In this document: positions 25,676 to 34,455 of the stretch, piece after piece
Position numbering within the stretch: position 1 is the stretch's first letter
Layout of the letters: each line of letters starts with the position of its first letter
Source: Bacillota bacterium
GTDB taxonomy: Bacteria > Bacillota > Clostridia > Lachnospirales > Lachnospiraceae
Direction of reading: 5' to 3'
Assembly: GCA_023439505.1 (NCBI GenBank)
Contig: JAEXNR010000037.1
Coordinates: 248,001 to 312,000 of the forward strand
DNA: 64,000 bases
Notes under the pieces: generated by a model
Seen by the model: the letters and a program-made list of their open reading frames with translations, nothing else
Told to the model about the DNA's origin: nothing
Database searches by the model: none
Translations under genes and position numbers: made by a program

Positions 25676-27487
25676 ATGAAATTAATTTTGAAAAAAGCTG
25701 CTGCCGGGATGATTACCTTAGCGCTTGCTTTTACAGTACTGCTTCAAACAGTGACTGCTTCTGCCGCAGTTACGAATACCCAGCCTTATCCGTGGAGTAA
25801 GGTGAGTGGGGGAACAACCGGAGATTATATAGCAGATGCCTATGATAATATTACTTCCGGTCACGTGTTCGAGTCTGTGACGCAGGAACGATTACTGGAT
25901 ATTTTAAGCAGCGAGGGAAATTATTATATTGTTTTTGGGAGCCCTAAACTCCTCACCAGTCAATCAGTCCTTAGCAAGATTAACGAGCAGGCAAAGAAGG
26001 ATGGAATAACTAAGATTTATCATTTTGATCCATTTATTGACGGTTATCAGATTGACATAACCAAGAGTGATACTCCTTTTAAGACGGCCAATGCAACCTC
26101 TGTAAATGAGCTTTGGAACAGAATAACAGCATTGCTGCCGGCGGATGAACCAATAACCAGTTATTCTTCCAACGATACCTTACTTTTTTCTTATAATAAA
26201 GAGAGTGCTTCCAAAATCAAGGCTTTTTACAGTCTTAAAGATACAGAGGGCTTTCGGCTCAAATCAGCGGCGGCTGATATAGCGAAGGTATTTAGAGACG
26301 GCAAAAGTTCCGGTGCCGTGGTACCATCCAGTATCAGAACAGACTTTGAATTCTTTAAGAGAGTATATAATGCCTCTGCTACCTATTTTAATTATAATAA
26401 TGGTGTGGTGGATCCGTTAGGAAACAGAACAGGTGCTGCAACTACAGAACTATTTACAGAAGCTGATAAAGATGGATTTGTTTTTCATCAAGTGAATTTT
26501 GCTGAGCTGATTAATCTGTTTAATTCACCGGGGGATCACCTTATATTTTTTGGAGCCTCCTGGTGCCATAACACACAGGCGATTATTGGAAGTGTCGCTG
26601 CGAAGGCTAAGGAATACGGCTATAAGACAGTTTATGTATATGATACAACACAGGGGAATCAGTTAACCTTTGGAACCGGCACTGATATTAATAAAGTAAC
26701 GGCATCATCCAGTGCTTTTAATTCCAGAAATAATGTGAATATCGAAACAGGAAACGGCAATATCAGCTATCTTTACGGAGAAGTTGCAAAATATCTGGGA
26801 AACTTTATTACAGAAAACAACTCAAAGAAAAACAATAGCATATCCTATTATCCGAATGGTAATTTAAATGGTAAAGTTACCTCAACCGTTCCCTGGGAAT
26901 CAGGATCAGACGTTAATGCAATTCGTCTGCAATTACCGTTCCTGATCAACTATAACAAGGATAAAGCGGAGCCTGTCACAAAACAATGGCTGCACAAAAA
27001 TGCTGCAAACGATGGTACTTATACAGAGTATATGCTTGAACTTGCCTGGGTTTTAAAAGCGCCCAATGCAGTAGCGGCAGAAGGTACTATTGATGGTCTA
27101 AGTAAAGTTGATTTTGCCAGTGAAGCAGTGGAAGCACTTGATCAGGTATTAAAGCCTGATCAGTATGCCATCTCGCTATCCAAGACCGGAACCTACAGCT
27201 TTCCGAAGGTTTCTGCAGGTTACCCGGAGCAAAATCCTTACACTGTAACAGTGAATAATGTAGGGGGACCCACAGGGGAACTCTCAATAACCTTGAAGGG
27301 AAATGGAAGTAAATATTTCAAGCTCTCCAAAACATCCATTAGCAGCATAGCACCAAACGGCAAGGATTCCTTTACCATTCAGCCTGTCACAAAACTGAAA
27401 GCAGGAACTTACAAAGCCACCGTAACTGTTACCGGAAACAATAAAATCTCATCCTCCTTTAACGTGAGCTTTCAGGTTAAGAAATAA
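25676..27487 (+). CDS. secreted protein with thioredoxin-like domains and a C-terminal Ig-like domain
   Basis: A 603-residue exported protein; the signal peptide ends near residue 31 (TASAA). A first thioredoxin-like segment at about 65-160 (GNYYIVFGSPKLLTSQ) has no cysteine at the active-site position. A second at about 265-380 (LIFFGASWCHNT) has a single Cys297 where thioredoxins have CxxC. The last 90 residues (about 510-600) look like an ASPM/Ig-like beta sandwich (YTVTVNNVGG, GTYKATVTVTG). It may bind thiols or peptides rather than act as a classic oxidoreductase. It is followed by a cystine transporter gene. The domain reading is by eye and the function is not known. Confidence 0.6.
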   Translation: MKLILKKAAAGMITLALAFTVLLQTVTASAAVTNTQPYPWSKVSGGTTGDYIADAYDNITSGHVFESVTQERLLDILSSEGNYYIVFGSPKLLTSQSVLSKINEQAKKDGITKIYHFDPFIDGYQIDITKSDTPFKTANATSVNELWNRITALLPADEPITSYSSNDTLLFSYNKESASKIKAFYSLKDTEGFRLKSAAADIAKVFRDGKSSGAVVPSSIRTDFEFFKRVYNASATYFNYNNGVVDPLGNRTGAATTELFTEADKDGFVFHQVNFAELINLFNSPGDHLIFFGASWCHNTQAIIGSVAAKAKEYGYKTVYVYDTTQGNQLTFGTGTDINKVTASSSAFNSRNNVNIETGNGNISYLYGEVAKYLGNFITENNSKKNNSISYYPNGNLNGKVTSTVPWESGSDVNAIRLQLPFLINYNKDKAEPVTKQWLHKNAANDGTYTEYMLELAWVLKAPNAVAAEGTIDGLSKVDFASEAVEALDQVLKPDQYAISLSKTGTYSFPKVSAGYPEQNPYTVTVNNVGGPTGELSITLKGNGSKYFKLSKTSISSIAPNGKDSFTIQPVTKLKAGTYKATVTVTGNNKISSSFNVSFQVKK

Positions 27488-27576
27488 TTTTTAATAGAGC
27501 AAAGTTACTAATTTCGTAAAATTATTAACGAACTCCAGTGTGAAACTGGTAGAAAAATCATGATATCAGAGATGGA

Positions 27577-27613
27577 ATATCAGGAAATGCATTCCGGCAT
27601 ATCCTGATATTTC
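27577..27613 (+). terminator. weak terminator-like hairpin
   Basis: AATATCAGGA pairs with TCCTGATATT around a 17-base loop, followed by a short T-rich stretch (TCATTCAT). It lies between the thioredoxin-fold gene and the symporter gene and may only reduce read-through. Confidence 0.4.
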
Positions 27614-27670
27614 ATTCATGTAAGACATGAAACAGAATATGAATTACAGACAGGAAAGGAAGGCAGAAGA

Positions 27671-29089
27671 ATGAATATAGACTGGTTATCGGCAGCTGCG
27701 CTGGCGGTTATACTCGTATTATATATTTTGATCTATCAATTACAAAAAAGAAAAGTGGATTTTACAGTGATTATTTTGGGAGCTTTGGCAGCAGGTGTAG
27801 TGATTGGATTTATATTTTCCGGGCACACGTCATGGGTTATGCCTTTCGGTAAAATCTATGTCAGTACACTGAATGCGATTGTAAGTCCTTTGATTATTGT
27901 ATCAATCCTTAGCAGTATAACGTCTCTGGGTTCCACGGCACAACTAAAGGGAATCGGGGTACGTTCCATCTTCTGGCTGTTAATGTCCACCCTCCTTGCC
28001 ATTGTTCTGGCATTGGGGCTGGGATTGACCTTTGGTATCGGAAGAAATTCATACCTTTCGCTGGATGGAATTGATGCACAGACCTTTGAAAATAAAGTGG
28101 TTCCTTTTACACAGGTACTGATTGGATTCTTTCCGCGTAATGTGATCAGCGATATCGCCGAAGAGCATACAATTCCTATGATTTTGTTTGCTGTGTTGAT
28201 CGCAGTCTCCTATGTACTGGTTGCGAATCAGAATCGTGAGAAGGTAGCAATATTTAAGAATTTTGTCGAGGCTGTAAAAGAAATCATCTTCAAAGCTGTG
28301 GAATTTATTATAAGTCTTACGCCGTATGCAGTACTGGCATTGATTGTTACTGCAACCGGGAATGGTGTCAGCCGGTCCGGTATTATGTGGTCGTTATTGG
28401 TATTACTTATTGTTTCCTTTATAGCCTTTGCTGTGGATACCTGGTTGATTAATGCCGTACTGATCAAGGTATTTGCCAGGATTAGTCCCTTAAAGTTTTT
28501 CCGTAAGATTTTACCGGCACAAATTGTTGGATTTTCTACACAATCCAGTGCCGGAACACTCCCCATTTCAACCGGGATACTTGTAACAAAAATAGGGGTA
28601 GATCCTAAGGTGGCAAATTTCACAGCTCCGCTGGGAACGACAATAGGAATGCCTGGATGTGCCGGAATTTGGCCTGTTTTAATTGCAATCTATGGAATCA
28701 ACGGATTAGGGATTCATTATGGGTTAAAGGACTATATATTGCTGGCACTCATCAGCTTATTCGTATCGCTTGGAACCGCAGGAGTACCGGGAACAGCGAC
28801 GATTACAACGGCAAGTGTTTTGACCGCAATGGGCTTACCATTGGAGCTGATTGTTCTTAGCATTCCCATCTCTGCCATTGCTGATACAGGACGGACGGCA
28901 ACGAATATTACAGGTGCGTTGGTAGCTTCCGCAATTGTGGGACGGCAAGAGGGCAGTCTTAATGACAACATATTTCATGATATTGAGGTTTATGAATCAG
29001 AGGAGATTGAAAGCAGCGGGAAGGCGCAGGAGAATAATGACACGGAACCTGACAATGTAATACCCATCGGAGCGGGATGCCGTCTGTAA
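27671..29089 (+). CDS. tcyP: L-cystine/dicarboxylate symporter family (TcyP-like)
   Basis: A 472-residue membrane transporter of the DAACS family with about eight helices and two re-entrant loops. The signature FSTQSSAGTLPIS marks the TcyP/YdjN cystine branch rather than glutamate carriers (which have a Ser-Ser-Ala-Thr motif), and the second signature ADTGRTATNITG near residue 398 is the substrate/sodium site. It probably imports L-cystine with sodium or protons. It lies between a secreted thioredoxin-fold protein and a surface protein, which suggests a link to extracellular thiols. The hydrophilic tail (440-472) is acidic. Confidence 0.85.
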   Translation: MNIDWLSAAALAVILVLYILIYQLQKRKVDFTVIILGALAAGVVIGFIFSGHTSWVMPFGKIYVSTLNAIVSPLIIVSILSSITSLGSTAQLKGIGVRSIFWLLMSTLLAIVLALGLGLTFGIGRNSYLSLDGIDAQTFENKVVPFTQVLIGFFPRNVISDIAEEHTIPMILFAVLIAVSYVLVANQNREKVAIFKNFVEAVKEIIFKAVEFIISLTPYAVLALIVTATGNGVSRSGIMWSLLVLLIVSFIAFAVDTWLINAVLIKVFARISPLKFFRKILPAQIVGFSTQSSAGTLPISTGILVTKIGVDPKVANFTAPLGTTIGMPGCAGIWPVLIAIYGINGLGIHYGLKDYILLALISLFVSLGTAGVPGTATITTASVLTAMGLPLELIVLSIPISAIADTGRTATNITGALVASAIVGRQEGSLNDNIFHDIEVYESEEIESSGKAQENNDTEPDNVIPIGAGCRL

Positions 29090-29121
29090 CTCATCGTATC
29101 ATGAAAGGAGAATATGACCAT

Positions 29122-30303
29122 ATGAAATATATGCTGAATGCAAACATAGATCAACGCAGGAAGATGCGCTATAAAGTGATTGCTGCAATCCTTTTGACTT
29201 TGATTATAGCAGTTACAGTGCCAAACGGGTTTCAAGTTGTTTATGCGGCGCCTCTGGAAGATTGTGACTTGGATGGATTTGATGATGCCACCGGTGTCCC
29301 TGTTCCATGGCCGGGTTATGATGAAACAAAAGGTGATACACCGGATGGACCTGCTGGAAGCAAACTACCCTCTGCTGCACCGGTCAATACGGACAGTAAT
29401 GGAGCTGATCCTGATCAGGATAGCGGGTCAAACAGCAAACCCTTCAAGGAAATCACTGAGATAACAAAGAGTGAAGCACCAGCAGATACAACGGTTAAAA
29501 ATTCAGGAAAAGTAAGTGACGGGAAACCCGGTAAAACGAACAGTGAAGGATCGGGCAAAGAAGTAAAAGCTGAAGATGGGAAGATAAGCAGCGAAGGATC
29601 CGGTAAGACAAATAATGCTGAGAAAAACAATACCGGAAAAACACAAGCTCCTGCTACAGACATTACGATACAGGCAGGCCCCGATAATAATGATGCAAAG
29701 GATACCACTGCAGCAAGTATCACGAAGGAGGATATCGCTGAGCAGGAAGACAGCCTTATCTCTGATGATAACGAGAAGACAGCTTCTGGGGACGAGGATG
29801 AGCAAATACAGGCAGATTCATTGGAATCCATAGAGTTGGATACCGTCATTCATACGAAGGGTACACTGGAAATAACTGAAGTTTCAGGAAGTATGATTTA
29901 TGCCGGAAGTACAGTAATGATCTCTGGTACCGGTTTTGCCGGGAATATACAGAACCTGGAGCTTGAACTTCAATCAGAGCCAAGACAATTGGGGGTGGTT
30001 CAATCATCTGAAAATGGGTCTTTTGAGTTAAAACTCGATATACCTAAAGATCTGGAAGCAGGGGAGCACAATATTGTTGTCCTCTATCATGGGAACGAGA
30101 TTATACGTCAGCAGATTGAGGTTGGTCCCAAAGCGGCAGACAGTTTTATAGAAGCGATTACAGTAGGCTTCTCAAAAGAGAATAACGGATTGATTCCAGG
30201 CTTGTTGATACTGCTGGGACTTTTCACATCCGGAATCATCGTTTTAGCAGTCAATTTACTGAAACGCTCCAATAGCAAAGGTACGAAAGTGTTTCCGGGA
30301 TGA
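29122..30303 (+). CDS. membrane-anchored surface protein with polar linker and Ig-like domain
   Basis: About 393 residues. A signal peptide ends after VYA near residue 42. Directly after it comes DCDLDGFDDATG, a thrombospondin-type-3-like calcium motif. Residues about 65-240 are a low-complexity Ser/Lys/Asp/Glu linker with imperfect repeats (GSGKTNSEGSGKEV, SEGSGKTNN). An Ig/IPT-like domain follows (about 248-340), then a transmembrane helix (about 357-380) and a short basic tail. ATG 29122 is preferred because the reading frame upstream overlaps the symporter gene and AAAGGAG lies before 29122. There is no LPXTG motif. Role unknown; it may be a surface stalk linked to the cystine system. Confidence 0.6.
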   Translation: MKYMLNANIDQRRKMRYKVIAAILLTLIIAVTVPNGFQVVYAAPLEDCDLDGFDDATGVPVPWPGYDETKGDTPDGPAGSKLPSAAPVNTDSNGADPDQDSGSNSKPFKEITEITKSEAPADTTVKNSGKVSDGKPGKTNSEGSGKEVKAEDGKISSEGSGKTNNAEKNNTGKTQAPATDITIQAGPDNNDAKDTTAASITKEDIAEQEDSLISDDNEKTASGDEDEQIQADSLESIELDTVIHTKGTLEITEVSGSMIYAGSTVMISGTGFAGNIQNLELELQSEPRQLGVVQSSENGSFELKLDIPKDLEAGEHNIVVLYHGNEIIRQQIEVGPKAADSFIEAITVGFSKENNGLIPGLLILLGLFTSGIIVLAVNLLKRSNSKGTKVFPG

Positions 30304-30356
30304 TCCATCCATAACCACAATCAATCAAATTTCATGTATTGATCAAATAGGATTAA

Positions 30357-30435
30357 CATAAGGTGTGTTTTTGTTTCATGAATTCATAGGAAACAAAAAC
30401 ACACCTTATGTTACGTGATGGATGGCCATCACGTA
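30357..30435. repeat. tandem perfect hairpins
   Basis: Two adjacent perfect inverted repeats: a 21-bp stem (30357-30377 with 30390-30410, 12-base loop ATGAATTCATAG) and a 10-bp stem (30412-30421 with 30426-30435, loop ATGG). Neither is followed by a T-run, so a normal terminator is unlikely, although the first could stop or stabilise the upstream transcript. Confidence 0.7.
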
Positions 30436-30471
30436 CACTTTTCAAGGTACTAATATTTTATTAAATATTTT

Positions 30472-30489
30472 ATTGAGCAAATGTTCAAT
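30472..30489. promoter_or_regulatory. TetR operator O1 (ATTGAGCAAATGTTCAAT)
   Basis: An 18-bp palindrome five bases upstream of the -35 box of the oxidoreductase/tetR operon. It differs from O2 at one position. Confidence 0.7.
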
Positions 30490-30494
30490 ATTTC

Positions 30495-30523
30495 TTGACA
30501 TAGGAATTGATAAGAGATATTAT
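30495..30523 (+). promoter_or_regulatory. promoter of the CrtI-like/tetR operon
   Basis: TTGACA (30495-30500), 17-base spacer, TATTAT (30518-30523). It is framed by the two operators O1 and O2. Confidence 0.8.
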
Positions 30524-30526
30524 CAC

Positions 30527-30544
30527 ATTGAGCAAATGATCAAT
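30527..30544. promoter_or_regulatory. TetR operator O2 (ATTGAGCAAATGATCAAT)
   Basis: Second copy of the 18-bp palindrome, covering the presumed transcription start. Centres of O1 and O2 are 55 bp apart. Confidence 0.7.
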
Positions 30545-30589
30545 GAATTAATACAGGATAGTCGTATGAAAGGATAGGAGGGATCAATC

Positions 30590-32068
30590 ATGTCCAAACA
30601 GATTTTAATTCTTGGTGGCGGTATATCGGGTCTTGCAGCTGGTATTTACGCACAAAAAATGGGTTTTCAATCCCAAATATTTGAAAGAAACCTGGTACCG
30701 GGTGGTGAATGCACCGGATGGGATCGAAAAGGATATCATATTGATGGCTGTATTCACTGGCTCACCGGTTCGGGAGAAGGATCGGAATTGGGTCGGATTT
30801 GGAGGGAGACAGGGGCACTGAACCAGGGAATTAAGATTCTCCAGCCGGAAAGTTTCGGTACGGTAAATGCAAACGGAGTTATTGTTTCCCTTTACTGTGA
30901 CATAACAAAGCTGCGTACCCATTTGCTTGAAATTTCACCAGGGGACAATGTTGAAATTGATAGGCTTTGCCAGGCGATTAAGATATTTCAGAATACTGAC
31001 ATTCCTGTAACCCCTCCAGATATGATGAGGCCCCTGGAACTGTATCATTTCATAAGAAGGATGTCCGGCAGTAACAGGATGATGAAGCAATTTCAACTTC
31101 CCCTCTCAGAATATGCCAGTCGTTTTCAACACCCTGCAATTCGACAGGCACTGACGGCATTTCTTCCCTCTGATAACAGTGCGTATATTTTGCCCTATAA
31201 TATGGGGGTTGTGAGTTCAGGAAACGGGGGGCGCCCTGTCGGCGGATCACGGGCATTGGCTCTGCGTATGGCAGATCAATATCAGTCCATGGGCGGAGAC
31301 TTGCACCTTGGGGAGGAAGTGAGCCGGATTCAGATACAGAATAAGAAGGCAACAGGAATTGCTCTTTCTGATGGCACAATTGTATCTGCTGATTATATGA
31401 TACCCGCCATGGACATTCATATCACACTTGAAAAGCTCCTTGAAGGGAAATACCCCAATCACAACATAACGGATAGGGACGGGGATCCAACAAAATATCC
31501 GGTGACAACCTGCGTGTATGCTGCCTTTGGGATAGATGAGGATCTTTCTGATATACCGGTGGATGTATCATTAACAGTACCTGTCTTTCCCTTTGAAGAC
31601 AGGGAAAGAAACCGGATCACATTCCGGCATTACAGCTATGAGCCTGGCTTTGCGCCCGATCATAAGTCGGTGGGAGTCGTATGTCTGTATGCGGATTATG
31701 ACTGGTGGAAGAATAAGCACATAAACCGGGAAGCGTATAGGATGGAGAAAAAAAGACTTTCACAGGCACTGAGTGATGCCCTGCAAACCACCATTCCTAA
31801 ACTTAAGGGAAAAATAACGACGCTGGATGTCGCAACACCGATTACATATGAACGTTATTGCGGAGCCTGGCGCGGAGCCTGGATGTCCTATGGACCCTCG
31901 CAAGGATCAAAACCGATGTTGTTGAATGGCAGAATCAAAGGGATAGATAATCTCTTTATGGCAGGCCAATGGCTGATGCCTCCCGGTGGACTGGCCATTG
32001 CCATGCTTACGGGAAAGTGGGCAATACAACGTCTTTGCAAAAAAGAAAATCTAAACTATAGGTGGTAA
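30590..32068 (+). CDS. FAD-dependent oxidoreductase, phytoene desaturase/CrtI-like
   Basis: A 492-residue flavoprotein. The N-terminal dinucleotide motif GGGISGLAAG (9-18) and the C-terminal FAD motif (NLFMAGQWLMPPGGLAIAML) are those of the carotenoid desaturase/isomerase and retinol saturase superfamily. Similar clostridial proteins without carotenoid genes nearby have no assigned substrate. No phytoene synthase is seen here, so a carotenoid role is not supported; reduction of an unsaturated lipid or xenobiotic is possible. It is co-transcribed with the TetR gene three bases downstream, both under the O1/O2 promoter. Confidence 0.8.
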   Translation: MSKQILILGGGISGLAAGIYAQKMGFQSQIFERNLVPGGECTGWDRKGYHIDGCIHWLTGSGEGSELGRIWRETGALNQGIKILQPESFGTVNANGVIVSLYCDITKLRTHLLEISPGDNVEIDRLCQAIKIFQNTDIPVTPPDMMRPLELYHFIRRMSGSNRMMKQFQLPLSEYASRFQHPAIRQALTAFLPSDNSAYILPYNMGVVSSGNGGRPVGGSRALALRMADQYQSMGGDLHLGEEVSRIQIQNKKATGIALSDGTIVSADYMIPAMDIHITLEKLLEGKYPNHNITDRDGDPTKYPVTTCVYAAFGIDEDLSDIPVDVSLTVPVFPFEDRERNRITFRHYSYEPGFAPDHKSVGVVCLYADYDWWKNKHINREAYRMEKKRLSQALSDALQTTIPKLKGKITTLDVATPITYERYCGAWRGAWMSYGPSQGSKPMLLNGRIKGIDNLFMAGQWLMPPGGLAIAMLTGKWAIQRLCKKENLNYRW

Positions 32069-32071
32069 GAT

Positions 32072-32647
32072 ATGGGGAAAAGAACAGAGCAAAAAGAAAA
32101 CAGGAGACAGCAGATACTTTTGAGCAGTCTTGAATTGTTTGTAAGAAGAGGGTTTCACAAAACTACGGTAAGAGATATTGCAGAGAATTGTAAGATCAGC
32201 GTGGGGCTGTTGTTTCACTATTTTCCTACAAAGCAGGATATTCTCAAAGAGCTGTTTGAAATGGCGCAAGAAGGTATCACCTATTCCATGGAACGGATGC
32301 GGGACGCAACAGCCCCGATGGAATGTTTTGAAGAGATTACCAAACATATATTGAATGCCTTTCAGGAGTCTCCCTTAGCTGCAAGTATCTTCATGCTTGC
32401 AAATCAGGCACTGACCTCCAATTGGCTTGAGGATACCGGGGATCTTATTCCTTCATCAAAATCAGTGGAGGTTACAGCCCTGCTCATTCAAAAAGGACAG
32501 CAGGACAATAGCATCAAGCAGGGAAATCCGTATTCCCTTGCTCTATGCTATTGGGGGGCGATTCAGGGAATCGCTGAGGGCCTTGTTCATTATCCTCAGA
32601 TTCCGCCTCCAAAAGCACAATGGATTATAGATATTTTACGTAGTTGA
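32072..32647 (+). CDS. TetR-family autoregulator of the CrtI-like gene
   Basis: A 191-residue TetR protein with HTH at about 8-55 (RRQQILLSSLELFVRRGFHK and ISVGLLFHYFPTK). It follows the oxidoreductase by three bases. The duplicated palindrome around the operon promoter is its likely operator, giving feedback control and induction by a substrate of the enzyme. No terminator is visible directly after it. Confidence 0.87.
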   Translation: MGKRTEQKENRRQQILLSSLELFVRRGFHKTTVRDIAENCKISVGLLFHYFPTKQDILKELFEMAQEGITYSMERMRDATAPMECFEEITKHILNAFQESPLAASIFMLANQALTSNWLEDTGDLIPSSKSVEVTALLIQKGQQDNSIKQGNPYSLALCYWGAIQGIAEGLVHYPQIPPPKAQWIIDILRS

Positions 32648-32727
32648 TTATTGTAAAGACAGAAAGCATTCGATCTGAGACAGAAGCAGGCAATATCATA
32701 AACCTCCCATACCGGAATACAGGAAGG

Positions 32728-32790
32728 CAGATGTAGCGCGGCTTCAAAATCAATGTGTTCATTGTTATATGGGGAGTGAGTAGTTACCCT
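32728..32790. repeat. partial copy C of the palindromic element
   Basis: AAATCAATGTGTTCATT, then TTATATGGGGAGT and a GTAACC-like end match the right end of the element at 38425-38650. Only one end is present. The remaining part of the gap 32648-32826 shows no gene. Confidence 0.55.
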
Positions 32791-32826
32791 TGAAGGGCAT
32801 AGGGAACATCCGTGCTCCGGACAAAC

Positions 32827-32855
32827 TTGACATTAAATAGCAAAATGTATATAAT
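32827..32855 (+). promoter_or_regulatory. promoter of the amino acid ABC operon
   Basis: Perfect TTGACA (32827-32832), 17-base spacer and perfect TATAAT (32850-32855). This is a consensus promoter, so strong basal expression is expected. Confidence 0.85.
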
Positions 32856-32902
32856 ATCAGTATAGATTGCTAGAAAGATAAAAAAGATTGAGGAGAATGG
32901 AT

Positions 32903-33685
32903 ATGAAAAAAACATTTATTTTACTAGGCATGGCACTGATAGCAGGTATGCTGTTTGTTGGCTGTGGCACAAAAGACGATACAAAAGATAGCGCAAAAGG
33001 TGATTCCGGTAAGAAGTGGGTCATCGCAACAGACACAGTATTCAAACCTTTTGAATACACCAATGAGAAGAATGAGTTTGTCGGAATTGATGTTGATTTA
33101 CTTGCAGCCATCGCAAAGGATCAGGGATTTACCTATGAGCTGCAAAGCTTAGGCTGGGATGCGGCAGTTGCGGCTGTACAGGCCGGACAGGCAGACGGAC
33201 TTATTGCAGGAGCCACCATTAAGCAGGAGCGTAAAGATTCCGGCTGGATATTCTCCGATGGATATTTTGATGCTACCCAGACCTTTGTAGTAGGCGAAGA
33301 CAGCAGTATCGCAAGCTTTGATGACTTGAAGGGTAAGAATGTTGCGGTGAAGAATGGAACTGCCGGAGCAGATTTTGCCGATACTTTTAAAAATCAATAT
33401 GGATATACTGTGACCGTATTCGAAGATTCACCGACTATGTATCAGGATGTAATTCTTGGTAACAGTGCTGCATGCGTGGAAGATACACCGATTATGGCAG
33501 CTTCTATTAAAGAAGGCGGCCTGAAGCTTAAGATTCCTTCAGGCATGGAAAGTGATGGCGCACCCTACGGATTCGCTATTATGGATAAGGACAAGCAGGA
33601 ATTATTGGATATGTTTAATAAAGGATTGGCCAATATTAAATCAAACGGAACTTATGATGAAATCCTTGATAAATATTTAAAATAA
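32903..33685 (+). CDS. amino acid ABC transporter, solute-binding lipoprotein
   Basis: About 260 residues of the SBP_bac_3 (polar amino acid) family. The lipobox LFVGC places it on the outer face of the membrane. FKPFEYTNEKNEFVGIDVDL is the typical first strand-loop, and GLIAGATIKQERK with the following FSDGYF the typical hinge region. ATG 32903 is chosen because AGGAG lies about seven bases upstream; the in-frame TTG and ATG before it sit in or too close to that site. It is the first gene of a binder-permease-ATPase operon; glutamine, cystine or another polar amino acid is possible. Confidence 0.9.
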   Translation: MKKTFILLGMALIAGMLFVGCGTKDDTKDSAKGDSGKKWVIATDTVFKPFEYTNEKNEFVGIDVDLLAAIAKDQGFTYELQSLGWDAAVAAVQAGQADGLIAGATIKQERKDSGWIFSDGYFDATQTFVVGEDSSIASFDDLKGKNVAVKNGTAGADFADTFKNQYGYTVTVFEDSPTMYQDVILGNSAACVEDTPIMAASIKEGGLKLKIPSGMESDGAPYGFAIMDKDKQELLDMFNKGLANIKSNGTYDEILDKYLK

Positions 33686-33705
33686 TAGTATATTTAATAT
33701 GATTG

Positions 33706-33745
33706 CGAGCGTGGGGGACCTGTTGCAGGTTGCTCACGTTCTTGC
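33706..33745 (+). other. intercistronic hairpin after the binding protein gene
   Basis: AGCGTG pairs with CACGTT, with an inner ACCTG/CAGGT stem. There is no T-run. Such hairpins often protect the binder mRNA and let it exceed the permease in amount. Confidence 0.45.
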
Positions 33746-33786
33746 TGTCAGGGTGGAAATGATACGAATAAAAGGAGAAGGATTGA

Positions 33787-34455
33787 ATGGTTGCAATAAT
33801 TCAAACTTATGGTTCGATGCTGTTGGGAGCATTGGGAAAAACGTTACTGCTTACGCTGTTGTCATTATTTTTTGCGATGATAATCGGTTTGATATTTTCC
33901 CTCATGAATGTCGGGAAAAACCGGTTGTTTAATTTAATTGGAACGGTATATGTTGATGCGGTTCGTGGCGTACCCTTGATTGTACTGGCATTTTATATTT
34001 ACTTTGGTGTACCCACCGGAATTAAGCTCATGGGGTTTCAGGATTTTAGATTATCAGCACTTCAGGCAGGAACCATAGCACTGTCTATGAATTGCGGTGC
34101 TTATATGGCGGAAATCATTCGTGCCGGTATTGAGAGCATTGATAAAGGCCAAATGGAGGCCAGCAGAAGTCTGGGAATTAATTATCGGCTGAGTATGCAG
34201 ACAATTGTACTTCCGCAGGCAATCAGAACGATGATACCCTCTATCATCAATCAGTTTATCATAACATTAAAGGACACCTCTATTCTTTCGGTTATCGGTT
34301 TCCCTGAACTTACCAATACAGGCAAAACCATTATGGGAAATACCTTTAAAAGCCTACAGACCTGGACAATTGTAGGTATTATGTATATGGTTGTAATCAT
34401 TACGTTAAGTAAGATTGCAAAAAGGGTGGAAAGGAGGGTAAACCGTGGAAGATAA
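33787..34455 (+). CDS. amino acid ABC transporter permease
   Basis: A 222-residue HisM/GlnP-type permease with about five transmembrane helices. The EAA-type loop is EASRSLGINYRLSMQTIVLP near 139-158, and RGVPLIVLAFYIYFG is typical of the polar amino acid branch. It works as a dimer with the ATPase encoded next, whose GTG start lies inside the end of this gene (11-bp overlap). Confidence 0.92.
   Translation: MVAIIQTYGSMLLGALGKTLLLTLLSLFFAMIIGLIFSLMNVGKNRLFNLIGTVYVDAVRGVPLIVLAFYIYFGVPTGIKLMGFQDFRLSALQAGTIALSMNCGAYMAEIIRAGIESIDKGQMEASRSLGINYRLSMQTIVLPQAIRTMIPSIINQFIITLKDTSILSVIGFPELTNTGKTIMGNTFKSLQTWTIVGIMYMVVIITLSKIAKRVERRVNRGR

Noticed and set aside
29415..29849. 144-residue minus-strand reading frame
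   Set aside because: It is the antisense of the low-complexity linker of the surface protein, where Ser/Lys/Asp codons give long open frames by composition.
30590..32068. Carotenoid biosynthesis gene
   Set aside because: The protein has a CrtI-like fold, but no phytoene synthase, prenyl transferase or other pigment gene is near, so this name would overstate the evidence.
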